Origin: Amorphochlora amoebiformis
Taxonomy: Eukaryota > Cercozoa > Chlorarachniophyceae
DNA: 64,000 nt
Assembly: GCA_054601695.1 (NCBI GenBank)
Contig: BAAHQB010000004.1
Span: 2,046,001 to 2,110,000 of the forward strand
Direction of reading: 5' to 3'
The notes beneath the pieces were generated by a model. The model was not told where the DNA came from and ran no database searches. It saw only the letters and a list, made by a program, of their open reading frames with translations. This document shows, piece after piece, positions 1-64,000 of the stretch; the stretch's first letter is position 1, and the number at the start of each line of letters is the position of its first letter. The translations under genes were made by a program, and so were the position numbers.

Positions 1-28
1 GTAAAAAATAAAAAAAAATGAATCCTAC

Positions 29-7246
<7,218 letters not shown>

Positions 7247-7411
7247 TGCCAGGTGTTCCAGCCTACACGTGTATTCGCAATAGACACGTGTCATACTTCG
7301 TAGTGACCGGTACTACCCGGTAGTACCAAAAATCCGGTATTAACGGGTTTCTTGATGGATTTGATAAGACTTACCCGCGTAAGGAGAACCCGATTTGAGC
7401 CACACACCACA
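7247..7411. promoter_or_regulatory. Divergent promoter between the Hsp70 and lumenal TPR genes
   Basis: This 165-bp gap separates two divergent start codons. It holds two perfect 10-bp palindromes centred on CACGTG, TACACGTGTA at 7264-7273 and GACACGTGTC at 7283-7292. It also holds an inverted repeat at 7309-7327 with arms GGTACTACC and GGTAGTACC. CACGTG is the core site of bHLH and bZIP (G-box) regulators in many eukaryotes. That these motifs act as a shared switch for both genes is inference. If the Hsp70 start were at 7294, both CACGTG motifs would fall inside its coding region. Confidence 0.45.
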
Positions 7412-16139
<8,728 letters not shown>

Positions 16140-16473
16140 ATTGCATCGAAGTACCCCAAAATTGAGTATAAAGCTCGGCCTATCGGTTTTGTTAACTTGA
16201 GTATAGCTATCATGGTGGTAATTATCAGTGTCAGTGAATTTGTCACACTTAAGATAACCGCTGCGAGTTGCGAATATATAGAGTATACGTACGCCTAGCT
16301 ACATTTAATATGGTTTCATCTACGTAGTCATAGGCTCCTACTATGTCTACTAACATATGAAGCTTGGAATTACTATGAGCATAAGTTTGTAAATTTGATT
16401 GGTTGATATTAGTCACAGTATTGTCGATGATTACATTGAGTAACGTGCGCAAGCGCGTTTAACTTATGATTTA
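16140..16473. other. Convergent intergenic spacer
   Basis: This spacer separates the stop codons of two convergent genes, the lumenal TPR gene and the NIP30-like gene. It is ordinary mixed-composition DNA without TA repeats. I see no coding signal; short open frames on the minus strand lack splice context and family resemblance. It presumably holds both polyadenylation regions. Confidence 0.6.
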
Positions 16474-16622
16474 TCAGCTCGTTTGTTTCTCATCCTCATC
16501 ATCGGAATCATACCTTAAGAACAAATAATTCAATGAGATATGTAAAAATATGTTACACAATCTAGACAATGTACAATCAGACAATGGATAATATACATGT
16601 ACAATTACGTAACGTGTTAATG

Positions 16623-16672
<50 letters not shown>

Positions 16673-16689
16673 ATATATATATATACATA

Positions 16690-16761
<72 letters not shown>

Positions 16762-17139
16762 TTCTATATATATGTATATATATATGTACATATATATATA
16801 TATTATATATATGTATAATATAATATATACTTCACCAAATTGCATCTAACATCATACACTAATATATATATATATATATATATATTATATTATATATATA
16901 TATATATATATAAATATACGTAAGATATATAAATATACATATATATTTACATACTACCCGAGTAGGCTGGCTAAGGGATTGGCTTTTTCCTCCTTTTTTT
17001 GCTTCTTTGACTTCTTCTTCTTCTTCTGTATATGTATATAATTTAACACACGATATATATATATATATATAAATATATGTATCCATTATGTATATATTTA
17101 ACAACATACTTACAAATGAAAGCATTACTAGATATATAT

Positions 17140-17198
<59 letters not shown>

Positions 17199-17208
17199 TG
17201 TATGTATG

Positions 17209-17250
<42 letters not shown>

Positions 17251-17323
17251 TAAATGTATATTTATTCTGTGTAAATACATACTATATATGTATATACATA
17301 ATAGCAATATCATATATATATAT

Positions 17324-17396
<73 letters not shown>

Positions 17397-17539
17397 GCTG
17401 TATACTGCATATTTATGTAACAAAGAGAGACGAAAGAAGGAGCTCCTATGGGAGAGATAGAGCAAGAGGCTTACTTCTCCTCTCTTCCTCTTCTTCTTCT
17501 TTGTAGCTACCTTAACCACTTGAGCAACCTAGTATGCAT

Positions 17540-17571
<32 letters not shown>

Positions 17572-17578
17572 CGTATGT

Positions 17579-17631
<53 letters not shown>

Positions 17632-17700
17632 CACATATATATATGTATTGTATATACGTTTACATAGATATATAACATGCACATGTATACATGTAAATAT

Positions 17701-17746
<46 letters not shown>

Positions 17747-17776
17747 CTTATATATAAAAAGTATATATGTATATAG

Positions 17777-17814
<38 letters not shown>

Positions 17815-17967
17815 TAAATATATTTATATACATATGTAGAAATACATAATATATATATATATATGTTATGTATTTCTATATATGTATATAAATATATATA
17901 TATATATATATGTATAAATATATATATAATCTATATACGTACATACTTTTCATACATAAGTACTATT

Positions 17968-18010
<43 letters not shown>

Positions 18011-18307
18011 ATATATATTTATATATATGTATATATATATATATATGCATACTTGTGCACACATCTATAAATAATAGTATAGTTTACTATTAATTCTGCA
18101 GCCTTAGTCTCCTTTCGGTTCGACTGTTTAGCTAAGGTCACCGCAGGAACCTATATGTGAGTGTGAGTGTACATCAAAATAATATCTATCTACATATATA
18201 TATGTATACACATAATATATATATATATATATGTATGATATTTACATGTATATATATATATGTATATATGTTAAATATGTATTTATATTTATATGTTTAT
18301 ATATATA

Positions 18308-18350
<43 letters not shown>

Positions 18351-18463
18351 CACATATACATATATTTGGTATATATGTGTATATATATGTATACAGTACC
18401 TACGTGTATATTATGCAGACATATAAATGTGACTGTATTTAATATATATATTTATATATATAT

Positions 18464-18510
<47 letters not shown>

Positions 18511-18522
18511 CATAATTATAGC

Positions 18523-18577
<55 letters not shown>

Positions 18578-18710
18578 TAAATATATCATATATATATATA
18601 TATAGTATAATAATAATAATAATATATATATATATATTATATATATATATATATATATTAATATATATATATATATATATAAATTATGTAAACATATACT
18701 TATATATATG

Positions 18711-18748
<38 letters not shown>

Positions 18749-18819
18749 TAATATACATACATATACTAACACAACAGATAAATATACATATAATATATAT
18801 ATATATATATACATATATG

Positions 18820-18851
<32 letters not shown>

Positions 18852-19682
18852 TTGTATATATTTTCCATAGACGCATTTAGATACCTTCGATTTCTTGAGA
18901 TCCGCCTGATCTTCCAACTGGTTTTGAGTTAGACTTAATGTTAGGGTTAAGCTCAGGTTAAGCTTCACTCTTTTAAGTTACGGTAGGTTGCCGTTAGGTT
19001 AAGGCATTTCAATTCAAGTCAATGGATACTGCTAGGAGCTGAGTTTAGGTTAGGATTAGAATATCGGTGATAGTTAAGGCTGGCGGGTTGAGCTAGCGTG
19101 TTAGGATTGCGGCCAAGGTTTGGGGTCGGGCCTCGAAGTATAAAAAAAGTATTGCCACCCAAATAACTTCTTGTTATAGTCAGGTTATTGGGTTGGTCTC
19201 CTATTCGTAGGGCTTGAGGTGGGGTTGGGGCTAGTTTGATTAGGTTTTAAGGTTCGGTTTACTCGGTATTCCACGTTGGGTGATGAAAGATGGGTAGGGC
19301 TTTGGTAATTAAGGAGATTAGTGTTAGGCGTAGAGGACGGATTCAGGGGAAGAGAGGATTCTTGGGGTTACCGCTGCCTGCGACTTCGCTTGGCGGAAGT
19401 CATCAATTTCCTTTCTTAGGTCTTCTTTCTTCTTTAACTCGAGCTGATATTATGCGTTATATGTGTACATATATATAAATATATGTATATATATTTATAG
19501 TTATGAAATTATGTAGTAATAATATGCATGAGAATATGTACATACTATGTGTATATTATATAATATAAATTTTTATATGTATTGTATATATATATATATA
19601 TATTATATATATATATATATATATACATATATATAATCTATATATATGTTAATATATATAATATATATACATATAATTATAT

Positions 19683-19718
<36 letters not shown>

Positions 19719-19771
19719 GATATATGTACATATGTATATATATTTATAGATAGATTGATAGATAGATGTAT

Positions 19772-19816
<45 letters not shown>

Positions 19817-19864
19817 TATATATATATATATATATAAATATATATAAATATATACATATACATA

Positions 19865-19923
<59 letters not shown>

Positions 19924-20268
19924 GGTGTATCATATGGCATATTTATGCTGTGCTGACATCTCATGCATTTTAACATACACGAGCCTGAATTACATACCCG
20001 GTCCACACCCCCTTCCTCTCACCCTACCTAAAAATATCTCCCAAATGAAATCGACTGTATCCCATACGTCTTCATTTTAACAAATAAAGACCAACAATTC
20101 CGCTTTCTATCAACAGGGAAGGGAAAGGAGGACAGAGGATAAAGGATGTACAACCGCGTGTGATGCGTAAGTCATCTGATAGATTTCCTCTTGCAGATTC
20201 CGGTCAAAAGCATTGTGGTCATATTGGTCGCCATGCTTATCGTTGCGTGGCCCGCGGCCACCTTTGGT
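16474..20268 (-). CDS. Lysine-rich nuclear protein resembling FAM192A/NIP30 (Fyv6 family), 5' end unresolved
   Basis: Exons in transcription order: possibly 20268-20155, then 19443-19372, 18917-18885, 18150-18088, 17528-17475, 17025-16958 and 16513-16474 (TGA). From 19443 onward all junctions are in phase. The order is a charged helix ([20 protein letters not shown]), a Lys/Ala helix ([19 protein letters not shown]), a poly-Lys tract, then a C-terminus reading [17 protein letters not shown]. This arrangement resembles FAM192A/PIP30/NIP30 proteins, whose N-terminal domain is shared with yeast splicing factor Fyv6: an EI-x2-FR helix, then a Lys-rich middle, then a Gly-Leu-Tyr-Ser-Asp-acidic tail. 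The poly-Lys stretches suggest nuclear location. The first listed exon (38 codons, with [14 protein letters not shown]) has a good polypyrimidine acceptor, but its + strand also reads as a spliced hydrophobic exon, so its strand is unsure. No start codon was identified. Family assignment is moderate. Confidence 0.5.
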
Positions 20269-21005
20269 CTGAAGGCAGGAGAAAATTATGAGAGAATTCA
20301 AGGTATGGACGAACATGAGGATAAGAGGACGTACTGTATTCGAAAGATACGGTGTACACAATTGAATTCGTATGAGAGTCTCGAAAAAGGGCTTCTTCGG
20401 GCTTCAACACCCGAAAGACAACCCGCAGAAAGTGAAAAATAGAAAAGTACTGCATGAATATTACAGTGCTTTCACTACCACCCAGACCTATACTATGTCA
20501 AAACATCAATTCCTATTCCTCTCGGGCCGAATCCTCCCTTTAGAGGCCTCTAGAATCCCCTACAGAATCACAACCAAGCTGGAAGGCATTGGAGACTATC
20601 CGGGGAATATCACTTGGGATTCCCGGGGATTGTTTATGAACACCCAGATATCCCTGGATATCCCCGTGAATCCCAGTAAATTCCCGCTCTGCAATGGGAC
20701 CCGATGGGCATGTCATTCTCGTGATATTTTGGCCAACCACTTTATAGCATTCCACAGGTTGTGTGTTATATGGCCCTCTCAACTCTGACCCCCACGATTC
20801 CTCGGCTCTTGCTGTTTTATTTACTTCATATTCCGAAAGCGAACGTATGATCCACAAAATTGCCAAATTCAACCCAGGCCTTAAACCCACGATAAGTTTG
20901 CCACTCGCATTCACACTCTCAAATAAAATTGGTCATTCTTCCGTGGAGTAACCAGCCCGATATCCCGCGAATCCGCCAGGTGAGCCGTCAACAATAAGTC
21001 AAGGG
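20269..21005. other. Spacer or 5' regions between divergent genes
   Basis: TA-free sequence between the NIP30-like gene and the NHL gene. Open frames exist on both strands (for example 20372-20788 plus and 20540-20914 minus), but they mirror each other, have no recognisable motifs and no consistent splice context. It probably contains the upstream exon(s) of the minus-strand gene and the promoter of the plus-strand gene; I could not fix either. Confidence 0.4.
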
Positions 21006-45586
<24,581 letters not shown>

Positions 45587-45882
45587 AAAGTAGGACACAG
45601 GACGATGGGATAGTTGTTTCTGTTTAGATTTTGGTTATTTAAAGTGTTATGAATTGGAACTATTAACGAATTCGGTCGTCTAGATCGTAGTAATCAAGCC
45701 GTTCTGTTCTTTTGTTTATCCCATATAGCCATCTAGGCCATACATAAATTCAATCTAAAAACTTTAATATATCGTTACTATCTAGACTCTAGAGACTTGG
45801 TAATTACTCACTGAATATTATAGATACAGTACACAGAGTTACAATTATTTAGATTGTATGAATATATTATATATATTCATAT

Positions 45883-45924
<42 letters not shown>

Positions 45925-46178
45925 TATATATATTCATATTATCTAGATAATTATATCATAGTATATCAGTATATATACTAGATCTAGATCATGGCACGTT
46001 TTTAAATCATTTGACAGTTCAAAAGAATATCCACACACAAAAAATGTATTATAAAACGTCTTGATCATAGTATATATATATATATATATAGTATTTATAT
46101 TATGTATGTATATATATGTACTATAATGTACATACATATATATATATATGTGTATATATATCTAGATATATATATATG

Positions 46179-46227
<49 letters not shown>

Positions 46228-46917
46228 GTATATATATAAAATTTATTATAAATATATGGTGATATATACATACATACATATATATATATATATGTATACA
46301 TACACATATGTTTATACATACATATACATATACATATACATACACATATATTTATTTATGTATATACATATATATATATGTATATACATACACATATATA
46401 TATATAAATATATACATTGTATACTAGATATTAATCTTTACAGTATCTTAATGGGCACTTGAGTAGAGACAGAATGGGCACTTGGGTAGAGACAGACATT
46501 TCTAGTATAATTTCCATCATCTAGCAATACGCAAGCGGCGTTAAAATGTTGTTGCAGCGTTACACTAGAAAGATGAGTGCTAAAACATAAGTCAAATAAA
46601 ACGCCAGTATTTGAGCACCTGAATAACAAATGCGACAGCAGGATGACTGACTTAGCAAATACGAATCAAGACTGAACGAAGGAAATAGAATTTGAAGGGA
46701 TATCGGCCAGGCCCTATACATGAGGTTTTCTAAAGGGAGTGAATACAGTTCAAGCTAGCCAGCTGGTCTGGCGTATAAAAATGATAAGACATTTATGGAA
46801 CACTTTTGAGTCGTCGGCCGACGCGGAGACTCGAACCTCTATCATCTTCTGATTCGGGCGTCGCCGGCGGTGTGAACAGGGCATGTGGGACGAGTCCAGG
46901 GAACTTGAGGGCCAACC
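45587..46917. other. Convergent spacer, no gene seen
   Basis: Spacer between the convergent ends of the NHL and zinc-finger genes. It contains a TA-rich block (about 45890-46430, with ATG/TAC-interrupted repeats) flanked by unique, mixed-composition sequence. The short minus-strand frame at 46438-46629 has no recognisable motif. A short direct repeat (GAATGGGCACTTG-like, about 46450-46485) is the only structure I noticed. Confidence 0.5.
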
Positions 46918-48076
46918 TCAAGTCTTATTACTCATGACCGAGAGCGAACTGTCAGACATATCGCTGACGACGTCTTCGGTTACTTTCACGGGCGGGTTGG
47001 GCCCGAACCGGACCGGCGTGGGACGGCGGAGAACATTACACGACATCGCAGCGTTGGTCGGGACAGGCGGTAGCATCTGGGGTTGAATCGGAGATAATCG
47101 CATTCGCTTTCGCACAGGAATGCCGTGAGCTTGTCCTATGCCTTGGTGAGCACGCACTGCATGCATCATGCTTGGTTGAGTCCTCATGGCCTGGAACGAG
47201 ACCGCCTTAGGGTTCGGAACACCATGCCAGCCGAAGCTAGCTCTGGGTAGCGCGTGAAGGGGCTGCTGCTGTACCAAGTGGCGCTTCTGGTGCTTGGCCT
47301 TTGTGTCAATGAGGCGAAGAGCCGCACGAAGTGGCTTGGTGACGTCCTGGATGTTGCCTATGATGACGGCGTTGGTCGGTGGGCCTGCACAGACTAGGAT
47401 CAGCTGGTTCCAGTGACCGCTAGAGCAAACGTAGGGAATATTTGTCGATACTCGCCTAGAGTACGCAATCTGGTTTATAGCAGACACTAAAGTCAGTTGA
47501 TGGCTAAGGACTCGAGAAACACTGTTACCATGACGTCGGCAAAGACTGACTTCTGGTCGAGGGCGCCGTAGAATGCCTGAGTGAAGGCGATGCGTTTCTG
47601 CGTACAGGGAAATCCCAAAATCTTGCATGCCTGCCCATCCATCCACATGACATTGGAGATCGGATCTGCAACGAATCGCCCGATTGACGGCCAGTTCACC
47701 ATGGAGAATATACCGCCAAAGATCTCTTCGAAGTTAATGGAGCTTGGTTTGCGGTACTCGGCCGACGCGAGCGTTCGGGCGACTGCGTCGTCCACGGATA
47801 CTATCTTGCGATGAGATTCGGGGTGCTCCCTGCGCCAAAGATCACAATTCTCCTTGTGACGTGCAATCGAGTGCAGCGAGGTCTTCTTATCTGATCATCA
47901 TGCAATTAGTCAACTCAATGTCAAACTAAAAAAGTAGTATTCGGATGAGCTCCACCCCGCCAAAAAAGCTATATTGCAGCTAGAAGCCCCCACCAATCCC
48001 CCTCACATCGCTTCCCGCATTCCTTCGTGCATCGCCAGATCTCCTCCTCCGGAATTTCGTCGATGGTACGCCTCAT
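46918..48076 (-). CDS. Zinc-finger protein with PAS-like domain, 3 exons, 327 aa
   Basis: Exons 48076-48007, 47890-47529 and 47469-46918 join in phase; introns are short (116 and 59 bp) and free of TA repeat, unlike the neighbours. Near the N-terminus is a zinc-finger-like motif, C16-x3-C20 and H35-x3-C39 (WRCTKECGKRYKKTSLHSIA, then RHKENC), a C2HC variant of the C2H2 finger. About residues 62-175 contain FGGIFSMVNWPS, SNVMWMDGQACKILGFP and further hydrophobic strands that resemble a PAS fold; this call is weaker. The C-terminal third has a basic RKRMR cluster (possible nuclear localisation), proline-rich sequence and a Ser/Asp-rich tail. Role as a transcription regulator is inference. The start was taken at the ATG before RRTIDEIPEEE. 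An upstream in-frame extension through a CAG acceptor near 48083 is possible. Confidence 0.6.
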
Positions 48077-49523
48077 ATCAATCTTCTGGTGCTCAGGACG
48101 ACAGGGTGTTGTCGCGCTTGGGTTTAGACGTCGCCTGGGCGGTCTGATCAGCGCCTACCCTTCACCACAAAACAGCTTAAAACGCACCGTTAGCTCAGAA
48201 GCTTTAGGCTAAATCGCCCAAATATAACATGCCCAGTTCGCTTCACCCAACATCACATTCCGTCTTGCCCAGTCATTCGCTGATCTTTGATCAGCTGTTT
48301 TACAGCCAAAAGACAGGACGATTGGCTTGTTGTATGAGCTAGTACCCTCTTTTTTTTGGCAGTCGTCTTGTGGTTTGATGGCCGGTTATCACTGTCACGA
48401 ACACTGTACGAACACACGTATAAGGTGAGGTGCGCTTCGATTTGTGTGGGTACTCACCTGGTTGAGGGGTGCAGCGTCACTGGTTCGCCGATTGAGACCG
48501 AAGGCGGAGGGGGTTCCTTGCACGCATGGCTGAACTCTCATGCAAACTAGGCTCTGCTGTTTTGAAGCGCTTTGTACGACGCCGATAACCATCCTTTTCA
48601 GGGCAGATGCATCAAACATGCAGAATTCGACTAGCACATACGCAATTTATGAACTTGATGGTTAATGTTTCGTATACAGGCTGCTTTAGACTGGTGGGCT
48701 AACTAAATGAAAATGTATACACACACACACGCATGTACATAAGTGTGTATAAATACATATGATTTTCATGCAAACTTTAGTACATGCGTATATACATTTA
48801 GTATAATGCATTGCACTATTAATATTTACATAACTTGATTGATAATTTACAAATACAGGTGTTCACTGGATGCAATATATGGGAGAATTCGCGCGTACAT
48901 CCTGATCATCATCGTAACTTCACTTAGTAGGTAACACTAGCTAGACTAGTAACATGTTAGGCAGCGTGCGTGGTACCGCGCACTGAGTCACTGGAGCCAT
49001 CTACCAGAGTCACCTAGGTCACGGCATTGTGACTCGTATAATGAGTTGTATGACTAGATGATGGTAAAATAGATGAAAAGATTACCCCCTAAGGTGTATA
49101 GCTATCTTCTAGATCTTACAGATCGAGTAGTAGATTGTAGTACGATAATTTTATATAACTATCATCATGATCCGATGAGTAATCCTTTGATCAGATCATG
49201 TGACCAGAAGAGAGATCTAGGAGATGATAGTAGTACGACATATGATAAATTAATGATACATGTTGGATGTTGTGGATACTAGACTAGTAGCTAGACTCTC
49301 TCTAGACTAGTAAGCTAGTCTAGTAGTAACTCAGTAACTAGAGTAAAATGAAGACCCACAGTTTATACAGGGTATCTAGGTATATATCCAGTAAGTATAT
49401 AGATATGGTGAGTCTATGGAGAAAACTTATTGTATATGTAGCAGAATAAACTAAAATAATACACATTGATAAGACGAATGATATACACACCTAACGCAAG
49501 TTCGTAGCTAAATTTCCGATAAA
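48077..49523. other. Intergenic stretch with a weak plus-strand gene candidate
   Basis: A possible plus-strand exon lies at about 48359-48424 (AVVLWFDGRLSLSRTLYEHT, preceded by T-rich sequence and GGCAG, followed by GTGAGG). Others lie at about 48601-48661 (MQNSTSTYAIYELDG) and about 48681-48704, ending in TAA. The last two are in phase with each other, but the first does not join them without an extra micro-exon, and I recognise no family. From 48720 to 49520 I see no coding signal, only CTAG-rich unique sequence (about 48930-49330). It is recorded so that the region is not read as empty. Confidence 0.25.
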
Positions 49524-61175
<11,652 letters not shown>

Positions 61176-61231
61176 TTTTAGCGCGACTTTTATCTTTCGG
61201 AAAAATTGAAGTAAAAGTCGGCCACAACACA
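61176..61231. promoter_or_regulatory. 56-bp divergent intergenic region
   Basis: Only 56 bp separate the start codon of the minus-strand phosphatase from the proposed start of the plus-strand Mo25-like gene, so both 5' regions and the promoter must overlap. No TATA-like element or obvious motif is visible. The true start of either gene could lie elsewhere, which would widen the gap. Confidence 0.4.
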
Positions 61232-63495
<2,264 letters not shown>

Positions 63496-63532
63496 GTATA
63501 AAATATCAATGTACTATTATATATATATACAT

Positions 63533-63617
<85 letters not shown>

Positions 63618-64000
63618 CATAATATACATATGCTTATGGTATTTACCCGCAAGCTGTAGACTGTTACGACAAATTTTTTACTGACTGTCATCACCGTTTC
63701 AAGCACCAACATACAACGATATTCTATATTTCAAATTATCACTATTTCAAGCTCTGACACTAACAATGTTATTATTGATGATTATTTCAATTAATACATG
63801 AAGCATCTTACTGATTACTACTGTTTTAAGCACTTGCACGTAACGATTACAAGTTATCACTATTTCAAACAATAACGTGTAACGCTGTTACTAATAGTCA
63901 CTTTCCGAGGCACTTGAATGTAACGAATCTTACTAGTTCTCACTATTCATGCACTGATGTATGAACAATTAGTAAATATCCCCATTTCAATGCGTGACGT
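63496..64000. repeat. Intronic TA block and degenerate ACTATTTCAAGCACT-type minisatellite
   Basis: After the last recognised Mo25 exon there is a TA tract to about 63620. From about 63670 to the window end there is a degenerate direct repeat of roughly 45-60 bp, built around CACTATTTCAAGCACT and a TAACGAT-like block. It probably lies within a Mo25-like intron. No exon was recognised here. Confidence 0.55.

Noticed and set aside
20197-20304. Plus-strand hydrophobic exon ([20 protein letters not shown]) with good acceptor and donor
   Set aside because: Its only upstream partner would need a 30-bp intron and is out of phase. It overlaps a minus-strand candidate exon, so it is left unresolved and not called.

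Overview
Eukaryotic nuclear DNA. Seven protein genes are broken into many short exons (most 30-120 bp). They sit in introns filled with (TA)n and (TG/CA)n microsatellite and with degenerate CCCTAA/TTAGGG interstitial telomeric arrays. Nearly every long open frame rich in Tyr/Ile (TATA read-through), Leu/Gly or Pro/Asn (telomeric repeat) or Ser/Leu (CT tracts) is an artefact. I rebuilt the genes by hand from short protein-like islands bounded by AG acceptors and GT donors, and checked that intron phase is kept across every junction. Three models close perfectly: a 12-exon gene of 339 codons, a 31-exon gene of 729 codons and an 18-exon gene of 452 codons, each plus a stop.

Organism: probably a photosynthetic protist with a secondary plastid and TTAGGG telomeres (ochrophyte, haptophyte or chlorarachniophyte type). 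A conserved thylakoid-lumen TPR protein carries an N-terminal signal-peptide-like leader followed by a basic stretch, and two other genes also start with signal-like leaders. I cannot name the species.

Layout: Hsp70-family chaperone (minus, runs off the left edge to 7246); a 165-bp divergent promoter with two CACGTG palindromes; lumenal TPR protein (plus, 7412-16139); convergent FAM192A/NIP30-like nuclear protein (minus, 16474 to about 20268); NHL-repeat protein with a signal-like leader (plus, 21006-45586); zinc-finger/PAS-like protein (minus, 46918-48076); FYVE-rhodanese-dual-specificity phosphatase (minus, 49524-61175); and, starting 56 bp away on the other strand, a Mo25/CAB39-like scaffold (plus, from 61232, running off the right edge). 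The genes do not form a pathway.

Three things stand out. (1) A conserved element of about 43 bp occurs eight times, always inside or beside telomeric repeats, in one orientation relative to them and with a fixed right junction (CTGATC|CTAACCC in the best copies). (2) Exon edges are repeatedly duplicated in tandem into the neighbouring intron: acceptor-side fragments lie upstream, and donor-side fragments downstream, of one intact exon. This suggests how these introns grow. (3) The phosphatase joins FYVE, rhodanese and MAP-kinase-phosphatase-like domains in one reading frame.
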